Below, piece by piece: positions 1 through 6,672 of a stretch of 7,045 nucleotides of DNA (position 1 is its first letter; every line of letters starts with the position of its first letter). This DNA comes from Flavobacteria bacterium RIFCSPLOWO2_12_FULL_31_7. GTDB lineage: Bacteria; Bacteroidota; Bacteroidia; Flavobacteriales; Flavobacteriaceae. The stretch is from NCBI GenBank assembly GCA_001800945.1, contig MGWJ01000174.1, positions 1-7,045 of the forward strand, given 5' to 3'. The notes below the pieces were generated by a model. It had not been told where the DNA came from. It made no database searches and was given only the letters and a program-made list of their open reading frames with translations. A program made the translations under genes and the position numbers.

Positions 1-57
1 TGTTTTTTAAAACAAATAATAAACTAAAACGAAGTAATAAAGTAGTTTTACTTACAA

Positions 58-510
58 TTATAAAATTTCGAGAATTTTGTATGTCACTGTGTTAACGGGA
101 AACTCGGAATTAATAGTTTTATGCATCAATTGCATTCCTAGTGGTGACTGAGGAGAAATGGCAAAAACAGCCTGATTGTCAACAGTTATTTTCGGCAATG
201 CTGTACAAACAAAAACTGTTAAATGATTGGTTTTGACTAAACTTCCTAAAACCACATTATCTGAAATTTGTTCAATATCTAATTTAGATAAAATAGCTTG
301 CTGTTCTATAGCTTCTTTCAGTTTATTCGCAATTTTTTCTTGTTCTATATGAAGTTTTGACAAAGTAGTTTCGTGCTTATCACCTGCTGAAGACTTCGCA
401 TCATTTTGCGCATCATCTGTTAAAGAAGCAATTAAATCCTGATAAATATCTATTTTATCTTGAAGTAACGTTTGGTATTTAGATAATATGTTTTGTTTGA
501 AGTTAGGCAT
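58..510 (-). CDS. GreA/GreB-like small protein (transcription elongation factor family, divergent)
   Basis: This 150-residue protein has the two-part layout of the GreA/GreB family. Residues 1 to about 78 are charged and heptad-like, consistent with an antiparallel coiled coil that would reach into the RNA polymerase secondary channel. Residues 85-150 resemble the FKBP-like C-terminal domain, with LGSLVKTN (88-95) and ISPQSPLGMQLM (118-129), comparable to the 'SPLG' segment of GreA. The coiled-coil tip holds TDDAQNDAKSSAGDKHET (31-48). Acidic residues are present there (D32, D33, D37), but the canonical GreA 'ENAEY' motif is replaced by KSSAGDKHET, which I recall as typical of a Bacteroidota-specific branch often annotated vaguely or even as a 3-oxoacyl-ACP synthase. 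The ATG at 510 is the natural start. The gene lies 45 bp after the CarboxypepD_reg-like gene on the same strand, with no clear promoter of its own. Membership of the Gre superfamily is fairly secure; transcript-cleavage activity is not shown. Confidence 0.8.
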   Translation of the reverse strand: MPNFKQNILSKYQTLLQDKIDIYQDLIASLTDDAQNDAKSSAGDKHETTLSKLHIEQEKIANKLKEAIEQQAILSKLDIEQISDNVVLGSLVKTNHLTVFVCTALPKITVDNQAVFAISPQSPLGMQLMHKTINSEFPVNTVTYKILEIL

Positions 511-523
511 GTTTATAGGTATA

Positions 524-546
524 CAGATTATGGATTTGGCGGATTT
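524..546. repeat. Degenerate heptamer-like repeat upstream of the Gre-like gene
   Basis: In the 45-bp gap, CAGATTA (524), TGGATTT (531) and CGGATTT (540) form three related seven-base units, with two extra bases before the third. This resembles the dispersed ACAGATTA/CGGATT-type intergenic repeats I recall from Bacteroidota, but with only three imperfect units chance cannot be excluded. Confidence 0.35.
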
Positions 547-555
547 ACTTAGAGT

Positions 556-1599
556 TTATTTCAGAACCACTTCCGGTTCAAAATTCAAAGGTAACGTATT
601 CCCTACTTTTTGTTGTCCGATATCGCCACCAAAAATAATTTGATCTCTGTGTGTGTTGTTTCCAAAACTATCAATAAAAAACGTTTCTGTTTTAAAAATC
701 ACTCTCGATTGGCGTTTTTTGTTATATAAAAGATTAAAATCAGCATAAAAGCCATCATTTTTAATACTTCCTATATTAAATTCGGGTTTAATTGTTGGCG
801 AAACAGTTACTTCATACAAATCACCTGACTTGATGACTTTAAAAAAATTAGCCGCATTAACGCTAAATTTTCCTTCGAACAAAATGAAGTTTTTTGCAGA
901 CCAAGAACTGTCAATTATGTTTTTAAAAAAGTGTGGTGAAGAGCCAAAATAAACATCACTTCTGTTTTTTATCGCTTTTTCATCTGAACTTACCTCAGTA
1001 TATTTTGCAGTTCCTAAATACATACTTTGTATAACATGTATTGATTGTATCGCTTTAAAATTAAATTTTACATAAAACTCTTGTAAATCAAAATCTATAG
1101 TATACCCTAATAAAGGATTTTCAACTTTGATTGGTACTGAACTCGAAGCTGTAAACACAAATCGTTCTAAATCGTAATTAAAATCAATATCATCTTCGTT
1201 TAAAATTTTACAGGCTTTTCCATACTTAGTTGTACCTAAAAATTGTTCTCTAAACAATTGTAATTTTTGTTTTCTGGTAAATCCATCTTTTACAATAACA
1301 ACCGTTTCAATTACATCTGTTTTTGGTGTTAAAATAAAATTGTAAAACTCTTTTTCGTATGGATTTGCTATAATTACATCTTCGTAACCTAAAAACCTAA
1401 CAATTAATAAAGTATTGAATTTGTTTTTGGAATAAATTTCAAATAAACCCTCAGAATCAGTTGAAGTTCCAATTGTTGTTCCATCCAAATAAACAGATGC
1501 ACCAGCAATCGGTTCATTATTTGAATTCGTGATTTTTCCTTTGATATTTTGAGAAAACACTAAAATAGGAAATAGTAATGATATTAAAATTTTATTCAC
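556..1599 (-). CDS. CarboxypepD_reg-like domain protein, secreted/outer-membrane associated
   Basis: This is a 347-residue protein with a signal peptide (MNKILISLLFPILVFSQ, cleavage near residue 16-17). A carboxypeptidase-regulatory-like beta-sandwich follows at about 18-92 (GKITNSNNEPIAGASVYLDG, then GTSTDSEGLFEI and FLGYED). This is the domain seen at the N-terminus of SusC-type receptors. At 96-103 VIETVVIV resembles the linker before a TonB plug, but no plug or large barrel follows. Instead it has a C-terminal region that I recognise from standalone Bacteroidota proteins: FREQFLGTTKYGKACKI (116-132), LLGYTIDFDLQEF (163-175), RSDVYFGSSPHFF (213-225) and GNTLPLNFEP (333-342). There is no peptidase active site, so the name does not imply carboxypeptidase activity. 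The start is GTG: a TAA sits immediately upstream in frame, and the next methionine is far inside the protein. It follows the barrel gene by 32 bp. The biological role is unknown. Confidence 0.85.
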   Translation of the reverse strand: MNKILISLLFPILVFSQNIKGKITNSNNEPIAGASVYLDGTTIGTSTDSEGLFEIYSKNKFNTLLIVRFLGYEDVIIANPYEKEFYNFILTPKTDVIETVVIVKDGFTRKQKLQLFREQFLGTTKYGKACKILNEDDIDFNYDLERFVFTASSSVPIKVENPLLGYTIDFDLQEFYVKFNFKAIQSIHVIQSMYLGTAKYTEVSSDEKAIKNRSDVYFGSSPHFFKNIIDSSWSAKNFILFEGKFSVNAANFFKVIKSGDLYEVTVSPTIKPEFNIGSIKNDGFYADFNLLYNKKRQSRVIFKTETFFIDSFGNNTHRDQIIFGGDIGQQKVGNTLPLNFEPEVVLK

Positions 1600-1631
1600 T
1601 TAATTAATTTTGAATATTGAAGTTTTAAAAA

Positions 1632-3425
1632 TTAAAAATCAAACTTATAACTGGCACCACCTAAAACTTGAACACCTTGAACTGGGAAATTCGCCCAACG
1701 GTTATATTGTTGGTTCGCTAAATTATTTCCTTTTAAGAAAAATGTTAGACGTTTGTTGTATTTATAACCTACATGAGCATTTAAATCGAAATAACTATCT
1801 AAGGTTACTTTTTCTTGATTGAAAGTTGGAATCACTACTGTTTTATCTTGAACCGTTACTAAATCCATTCTTTCTCCGACGAAAAATAATTGCATTCCTC
1901 CATACCATTTCTCTGTAAAATCGATATTTAACGAAGATTCTACTTTTAGTTGTGGTAAGTTCCACGCTTCTTGTAAGTTAGACACTTTGAAAGTGTTGTA
2001 AGTTCCACTTAAAGTGAAGGAAGATTTCTTAGAAAAATCGGCTTTAATTTCTCCGAAAAGACTAAATGTATTCAAATTATCGTATACCACATTAAATGAA
2101 TTCCCGTAGTGATAACCTTGTTTATTTGTAAGTGTCGGGTCGTAAACGTTTGAAACAAAAAACGGCTTATTTTTCTCATTATTAATTCCACCACGTACAT
2201 TGAAAGAAACCGCATTAGCTAATTTTCCTTTCATTCCCACATATAAATCGTAAGAATTATCTGTTGGTGATACAAACAAAGTTGGTGATACAAACGGATT
2301 ACCCTCTACGAAATCAGCATAAGAGTTTTGTTTTAAATTCCCTTCAGCACCAGCATAAGCAATCATCAAATCTCCTACTAATCTATAAGAAGCTTTTACA
2401 TTTGGGTAAACGAAGAATTTTCCATCAGAAGCACCATTAAATTTATTTGTAGTGTAAAATAAACCTGCGCCTAAATGCACTGAAAAATCATCTTGTTGGT
2501 ATAAAAAGCTAGGTTTAGTTCCGAAAATTACGTTACTGTATTTCATTTCTTCAACATTGTAATAGTCTTTTTTGAAATTACCACCTACATAATCTACTAC
2601 AAAAGAAGCTTTAATTTTGCTATCCATAATTTCGAAATCGAACGCTGGTTTTACGAAAAATCTATTTTCTCCTGAACCAAATTTATCTGAAAAACGTTTG
2701 AATTGCATCGAAGCATCATTAAACAAACCATCGTTAAATTCCATTCTTCCGCCAAGTGAAATAGTGTTGTAACTTTGCATTTCTGCGATGGAATTTATTG
2801 TTGTTTCGTCAAAATTAATATTTGAAGTTGGCAAGCCGTACCAATTAATAGTTTGATTTTTGGCCCCTAAATCAACATTCCAATTCATCTCTTTAGTTCG
2901 ACTCCCGTAAGTAAAATCAAAACCAGTTGTATAATATTTATCATCTAAAGCCACTCCTTTTATTCCACCTTGTGAAGACAAATGACGTAATAATCCGCCC
3001 ACATAATCGGTTTTACTCAATTGGTGAGCAAGGAAAACTTCTGCATTGGCAGTTCCGTAATTTCCTGCTCCAAGAGAAACATAATTAGAAAACCCTTTTT
3101 CTAATTCTTCTTTATCCACATCTGCAGCTTTTCCTTTGGAAGGTACGAAAGTAGATGCTACTGGAAATGAGAATATTTGATATTTAATTGGAATTTTTGG
3201 TTCCACTACTTCATCTTCCACTGCTGGCGTTTCCTTAACTTTAAAAGCATCAGAAATAGTTGGCGTATAAGGTTTTACAATATTAACCACTTCACTACCA
3301 ATATTTTCGTCTTTCTTTTGAGAAAAACCAACCTGAATAGCTGAAATGGCGATGATACTAAAAATTACTTTATTACTCACGCAATTTTTATTGCTTTTTT
3401 TGTGTTCGTGAATCTTCGATTTCAT
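1632..3425 (-). CDS. TonB-dependent-receptor-like outer-membrane beta-barrel lacking a recognisable plug
   Basis: The protein has about 597 residues from the ATG at 3425. A hydrophobic signal segment (residues about 20-34, ending GFS before QKKDE) is followed by a short low-complexity stretch with VVNIVKPYTPTISDAF (46-61). From about 111 to the end there are alternating amphipathic strands typical of an outer-membrane barrel (for example NYVSLGAGNYGTANAEVFLA). The C-terminus, FFLKGNNLANQQYNRW then GGASYKFDF, is typical of TonB-dependent receptors, including the terminal phenylalanine. Only about 75 residues separate the signal peptide from the barrel, too few for the usual plug of roughly 120-150 residues, so active TonB-driven uptake is doubtful. 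The in-frame TTG at 3446 is not preferred because it falls inside a repeat array. A GTG at 3380 is a serious alternative start: it removes an unusually long, charged n-region and gives MSNKVIFSIIAISAIQVGFS. The gene is downstream of the TPR gene and upstream of the CarboxypepD_reg-like gene. The ligand is unknown. Confidence 0.82.
   Translation of the reverse strand: MKSKIHEHKKSNKNCVSNKVIFSIIAISAIQVGFSQKKDENIGSEVVNIVKPYTPTISDAFKVKETPAVEDEVVEPKIPIKYQIFSFPVASTFVPSKGKAADVDKEELEKGFSNYVSLGAGNYGTANAEVFLAHQLSKTDYVGGLLRHLSSQGGIKGVALDDKYYTTGFDFTYGSRTKEMNWNVDLGAKNQTINWYGLPTSNINFDETTINSIAEMQSYNTISLGGRMEFNDGLFNDASMQFKRFSDKFGSGENRFFVKPAFDFEIMDSKIKASFVVDYVGGNFKKDYYNVEEMKYSNVIFGTKPSFLYQQDDFSVHLGAGLFYTTNKFNGASDGKFFVYPNVKASYRLVGDLMIAYAGAEGNLKQNSYADFVEGNPFVSPTLFVSPTDNSYDLYVGMKGKLANAVSFNVRGGINNEKNKPFFVSNVYDPTLTNKQGYHYGNSFNVVYDNLNTFSLFGEIKADFSKKSSFTLSGTYNTFKVSNLQEAWNLPQLKVESSLNIDFTEKWYGGMQLFFVGERMDLVTVQDKTVVIPTFNQEKVTLDSYFDLNAHVGYKYNKRLTFFLKGNNLANQQYNRWANFPVQGVQVLGGASYKFDF
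2263..2295 (-). repeat. 18-bp-period direct repeat inside the barrel gene (FVSPT duplicated)
   Basis: GTTGGTGATACAAAC occurs at 2263-2277 and again, identically, at 2281-2295. On the coding strand this gives FVSPTL-FVSPTD, two in-frame copies of a six-residue unit at residues about 378-389 of the barrel protein. The exact identity at DNA level, including third codon positions, points to a short tandem duplication or to selection on that loop. Confidence 0.75.
3381..3394 (-). other. Short perfect hairpin next to an alternative GTG start of the barrel gene
   Basis: GCAAT, a four-base loop, then ATTGC form a perfect 5-bp stem (3381-3385 with 3390-3394). On the minus strand the hairpin follows a run of seven A and directly abuts the GTG at 3380-3378, a candidate start codon of the barrel gene. 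The stem is short and AT-rich. If translation begins at the ATG (3425), the hairpin is simply within the coding sequence. Confidence 0.3.
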
Positions 3426-3441
3426 ATATTTTGTTTTTAAC

Positions 3442-3477
3442 CGCAAAGACGCAAAGGTTTTCGCAAGGTTCGCAATG
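3442..3477. repeat. CGCAAAG-type short repeat array in the TPR-barrel intergenic gap
   Basis: Four copies of a seven-base unit are visible on the plus strand: CGCAAAG at 3442 and 3450, CGCAAGG at 3462 and CGCAATG at 3471. The spacings are 8, 12 and 9 bases. On the coding strand the units read CTTTGCG, just upstream of the barrel gene. Sequences of this kind (GCAAAGACGCAAAGG) are, from memory, scattered between genes in many Bacteroidota genomes, so this is probably one copy of a dispersed repeat family and not a local accident. It contains TTTG tracts but no good TAnnTTTG promoter match. Confidence 0.7.
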
Positions 3478-3512
3478 TTTTTACTTGGCTCTTTTTACTT
3501 TTTACTTGGCTC
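3478..3512. repeat. Heptamer array, units TTTTTAC (A) and TTGGCTC (B) in order A-B-A-A-B
   Basis: The 35 bases divide exactly into five seven-base units: TTTTTAC (3478), TTGGCTC (3485), TTTTTAC (3492), TTTTTAC (3499) and TTGGCTC (3506). All copies of each unit are identical. The array ends at the base before the TPR stop codon (3513-3515 on the plus strand), and the next seven bases, TTACTTA, look like a degenerate continuation into the coding end. On the left it abuts the CGCAATG unit of the neighbouring array without a spacer. On the coding strand it reads GAGCCAA and GTAAAAA and lies in the 3' untranslated gap of the TPR gene. There is no inverted symmetry that would make a terminator. Confidence 0.85.
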
Positions 3513-6500
3513 TTACTTAGTTACCGACGAATTCGTTTTCGCTTCTTCCGCTTTGATTTTATCTAATTCCGTTTGACATTCTGCTACGACATCAGGAAAC
3601 TCTCCAAAATTATCTATCACACTTTGTAAAATTTCAGTAGCTTGGAAACTATCTTTTAACCCGTAATAATTTTTCGCCATAACTAATAACGATTTCGAAC
3701 CGAAATATTTATAACCAGAATATGTACTTGAATATTTTTCAACTGCCTTGTTAGATGCTTCAAATTTACCTTCTTTATTTTTGAAATAAGCATCATAATA
3801 CAAAGCTTCAGCAGCTAATTCCCCTTTGGCAATTTTCTGTAATTTCGCATAAGCTTCTTTGGCTTTTGCATCATTATTGGTTTTTATAGCTGAACGTGCA
3901 ATGATAATTTGGGCATCACTTTTAATTTTATCATCCATTTTCGGATTTTTTAAAACTTTATCTGCATAAATTTCAGAATTCACATAATCTAGTTTTTCGT
4001 AATAGCACTTCATCAAATTAGCTTGTGAGAAAGTGGTATTTTGCGGATAATCAGCATCTGATTCTAATCGTTTTAAAACTGGAATTGCTAAATCACAATT
4101 TTTATCTTTCAAATGAATTTCAGATAATCGTACTAAAGCCTGTTCTGTAAACTCATTTCTAGGTTGTCCGATTACATAATCATAATGAGGAATGGCGTTT
4201 TTTTCCAATTTATCCGCAAAATATAATTGTGCTAAATAAAAATGTACTTTTAAAGCGTGTAATCCATTAGGAAATTGCGCTAAATAACTATTAAAACCGT
4301 CAATTGCTTTTTTAGGAACGTTGGCTAAATATTGTTTTTCAGCAGATTCGTACATATCATCATCCAATTCGGCATCTGTAACTTCCACAAATGAAAGTGT
4401 TTTCACCCACGCCGCGTATTCTCCAACTTTTCCATTCGCTTTGTAAATACTTTTCGCAGTAGCCACGGCTTCCAATGATTCAGGAGAATTTGGAAATTCA
4501 GCTACCACTTTTTTAAATTTAGTAATCGCCGCATCATCTTTATCTGTATTGTAATAAATCAGACCTTGTTTTAATATCGATTTAGCTACATAAGTACTAT
4601 TTTTATGAGTATTGATTAAAATATCAAACGTTGAAATTGCTTTTTCATTTTGTTCTTCAACCGTGTAAGTATTCGCTAATTCATACAACGCATCGTCCAT
4701 ATATTGCGATGTTTTATATGTAGCTACGAATTTATTTAAATCCTCAATTTTCTTTTCGTTTTTATTTACAAATCCATAACTCATACCTTTTTGGAACGCT
4801 GCATAATCTGCATCTACACATTTTAATTCTATTGCTTTATTATAAGCATCCATTGCAGGCCAATACTTTGATGAAATATAATTACAATCTGCTACACGTA
4901 AATACGCATCTGTTAATCGGTTTTTATCATCTTTTGCTTGTGTAATGTAGGTATTGAAATATGGAATTGCATTTTCATACTCTTTAATTTTAAAATAGGC
5001 GTAGGCCAAATTATAATTCACCGTTTTATATTCTGGAGTTACACTTGCAGAAACATTATTTAGAAACTGTTTATATGTTAAAACGGCTTCTGAAAATTGA
5101 TCTAAACTATATTCACACTCTCCTTTCCAAAAAGTAGCACGAGCTGTTATTTTAGCATCTTTATTTTCTGATAACGATTTTTTGAAAAGTACAAAAGCAT
5201 CTTGATATTTTCCATCAGTATAAACTTCCAATCCTCTGTAAAAAGTCACTTTTTGATAAGCTGCTTTGTTTTCTGGTGTTTTATTTTTTTCTAATAAAAC
5301 CAATGCTTCTGAATAATTTTTAGAAGTGATATACGAATTAATCAGCAAACCTTTCAATTCTTGATTATTTGGATTCGATGGATATTTTTCTATAAATGAT
5401 TTTAAAATCTCTGGCGTAGATACGTAAGGATTCCCAATTTCGTAACTTAATTTCGTATAATTTAATGCCGCATCTTCTTGAATTTTAGTATCAAAAGTCA
5501 TTTCAGAAGCTGTTTTAAATGCGTTTAAAGCTTGTTGTTTTTTATCCGTATTCAAATAACTTTCTGCTAAATGATAATAGGCATTTTGAGCCACAAAATC
5601 ATTCCCATCAATAATTTTATTAAATTGTGTAATGGCTTTTTCGTAATCTTTTTGTTGATAAAAAGCATAGCCTAATTGGTAATAATCGGTATTGGTCCAT
5701 TTTCCGTTTTTACCTCTGTAAGCTTGTAAATATGGAAGCGCTTTATCGTATTTTTTTAAATTGAAATAACTTTCTCCAATTATTTTAGATAATTCACTCT
5801 TTTCTAAAGCGTTAGATTTTTTCAATTGTGGTTCTCCTAAATCAATTGCTTTTTGAAAATTCCCTAATTTGAAATTCATATCTGCCTGAAAGTACCCCAT
5901 TTTTTCTTTGTACTTATCTTGATCAGAAACTTGTCCGAAAAGTTCATTAGCTTCTTCGTAATTATCACCTTCATAAGCCAAATAACCTAAATAATATTTA
6001 GCCTGATTACCATATTCTTTTGAATTCGCAACTTTATTTAAATATTTGGAAGCATCTTTATTGTTTTTGGTTGAAAAACTAGCGTAACCTCTTTGAAAAT
6101 TAGCTTTTTCTATATCTGAAGTTGACAAATCTGGTTCATGAATATTTTCGTACCATTTTAACGATTGAGAATAATTTCCTTCTGCAAAATAATACTGTGC
6201 AACTTCTAAATAAGCTGAGTTTCTTTTTGTACTGGTAGGATGATTTTCTATAAAAGATTCCATCAAAGCATCAGCACCAGACTGATTGGTTTTTATGGCG
6301 CAATTTGCAATATAATAATCACAATCTGATATAATTTCCTCTGAAGTGGAAGAACTTTTTACCTTATCAAATAAAATTTGTGAAGCTTGAAATTGCTGAT
6401 CTTTGTATAATTGAACGGCTTTATCATAATCTTGATTTTGTCCTAAATAAACTGCAGATTGCTGAGCAGTAATTGTTTGTGAAACGAAAAGCAATAATAA

Positions 6501-6524
6501 GGATAGCTTGGTTAAAATATTCAT
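3513..6524 (-). CDS. Large secreted tetratricopeptide-repeat (TPR) protein, about 1003 residues
   Basis: A signal peptide (MNILTKLSLLLLFVSQTITA, then QQ) with no lipobox cysteine indicates export to the periplasm or beyond. The rest is an alpha-helical solenoid of TPR-type units, clear at about 280-305 (YYQLGYAFYQQKDYEKAITQF), 427-450, 464-488, 503-527 (YNLAYAYFKIKEYENAIPYF), 540-565, 612-636, 649-675 and 761-785. More degenerate copies lie before and after these. The YF/AI pattern resembles the BamD/YbgF class of envelope TPRs. An interruption at about 690-730 (YAAWVKTLSFVEVTDAEL, then the acidic DDDMYESAEKQY) divides the solenoid into two arms and appears to be conserved in relatives I recall. 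The C-terminus (KAEEAKTNSSVTK) is short and polar. The ATG at 6524 is chosen over an in-frame TTG at 6557 because it begins the signal peptide and the TTG lies upstream of the predicted transcription start. TPR solenoids bind proteins; the partner is unknown, and the barrel protein encoded next is a candidate by position only. Confidence 0.9.
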   Translation of the reverse strand: MNILTKLSLLLLFVSQTITAQQSAVYLGQNQDYDKAVQLYKDQQFQASQILFDKVKSSSTSEEIISDCDYYIANCAIKTNQSGADALMESFIENHPTSTKRNSAYLEVAQYYFAEGNYSQSLKWYENIHEPDLSTSDIEKANFQRGYASFSTKNNKDASKYLNKVANSKEYGNQAKYYLGYLAYEGDNYEEANELFGQVSDQDKYKEKMGYFQADMNFKLGNFQKAIDLGEPQLKKSNALEKSELSKIIGESYFNLKKYDKALPYLQAYRGKNGKWTNTDYYQLGYAFYQQKDYEKAITQFNKIIDGNDFVAQNAYYHLAESYLNTDKKQQALNAFKTASEMTFDTKIQEDAALNYTKLSYEIGNPYVSTPEILKSFIEKYPSNPNNQELKGLLINSYITSKNYSEALVLLEKNKTPENKAAYQKVTFYRGLEVYTDGKYQDAFVLFKKSLSENKDAKITARATFWKGECEYSLDQFSEAVLTYKQFLNNVSASVTPEYKTVNYNLAYAYFKIKEYENAIPYFNTYITQAKDDKNRLTDAYLRVADCNYISSKYWPAMDAYNKAIELKCVDADYAAFQKGMSYGFVNKNEKKIEDLNKFVATYKTSQYMDDALYELANTYTVEEQNEKAISTFDILINTHKNSTYVAKSILKQGLIYYNTDKDDAAITKFKKVVAEFPNSPESLEAVATAKSIYKANGKVGEYAAWVKTLSFVEVTDAELDDDMYESAEKQYLANVPKKAIDGFNSYLAQFPNGLHALKVHFYLAQLYFADKLEKNAIPHYDYVIGQPRNEFTEQALVRLSEIHLKDKNCDLAIPVLKRLESDADYPQNTTFSQANLMKCYYEKLDYVNSEIYADKVLKNPKMDDKIKSDAQIIIARSAIKTNNDAKAKEAYAKLQKIAKGELAAEALYYDAYFKNKEGKFEASNKAVEKYSSTYSGYKYFGSKSLLVMAKNYYGLKDSFQATEILQSVIDNFGEFPDVVAECQTELDKIKAEEAKTNSSVTK

Positions 6525-6545
6525 AGTAAGATTCTTTTTAGATTT

Positions 6546-6580
6546 CAAATATATCAAATCGATATGACTATAAACGCAAA
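6546..6580 (-). promoter_or_regulatory. Predicted Bacteroidota-type promoter of the TPR gene / minus-strand operon
   Basis: Read on the minus strand, TATATTTG (6553-6546) is a perfect match to the TAnnTTTG -7 element. A TTTG (6580-6577) lies 23 bases upstream, at the long end of the 17-23 base spacing described for Flavobacterium promoters. Transcription would begin near 6540, leaving a leader of about 15 bases before the ATG at 6524. This position excludes the upstream TTG as a start. Confidence 0.65.
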
Positions 6581-6623
6581 AATTATCTTAAATATTGTAA
6601 TTGAAATTATTTAGTTCAATAAT

Positions 6624-6654
6624 TTTGTTAAGCCGTGAAATGTTTCTATTTTTA
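6624..6654 (+). promoter_or_regulatory. Predicted Bacteroidota-type promoter of ftsE
   Basis: TTTG at 6624-6627, a 19-base spacer and TATTTTTA at 6647-6654 match TTTG-N19-TAnnTTTG except for the last base. Transcription would start near 6661, about 12 bases before the ftsE ATG. The leader contains an ATG immediately followed by TAA (6665-6670), two bases before the true start. Confidence 0.55.
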
Positions 6655-6672
6655 CACATTAATTATGTAACT

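Noticed and set aside
1..57. Terminator for the minus-strand operon (AAGTA/TACTT hairpin at 40-53 and a TGTTTT/AAAACA palindrome at 1-14)
   Set aside because: Both stems are short and AT-only or nearly so, with no proper U-tract after them on the minus strand; such palindromes are expected by chance in DNA this AT-rich.
556..1599. Carboxypeptidase enzyme
   Set aside because: Only the regulatory-like beta-sandwich is present; no zinc-binding or catalytic peptidase domain is seen.
1610..1822. Open reading frame of about 70 codons on the plus strand starting with TTG
   Set aside because: It lies almost wholly antisense to the barrel gene's conserved C-terminal coding region, has a TTG start, no promoter match and no recognisable protein features.
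3381..3401. Intrinsic terminator on the plus strand (hairpin followed by seven T)
   Set aside because: It has the shape of a terminator, but the stem is only 5 bp and AT-rich, and no plus-strand gene lies upstream; it is inside or beside the start of a minus-strand gene.
3426..3446. N-terminal extension of the barrel protein from a TTG at 3446
   Set aside because: The extension would be encoded by the CGCAAAG repeat array and adds charged residues ahead of an already long signal-peptide n-region.
3426..3477. Internal promoter for the barrel gene in the repeat gap
   Set aside because: The nearest match, AACCTTTG on the minus strand, differs from TAnnTTTG at the first base and comes from the repeat unit itself; evidence is too weak to annotate.
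6525..6557. N-terminal extension of the TPR protein from a TTG at 6557
   Set aside because: The TTG is upstream of the predicted transcription start and beside the -7 element; the ATG at 6524 begins a complete signal peptide.
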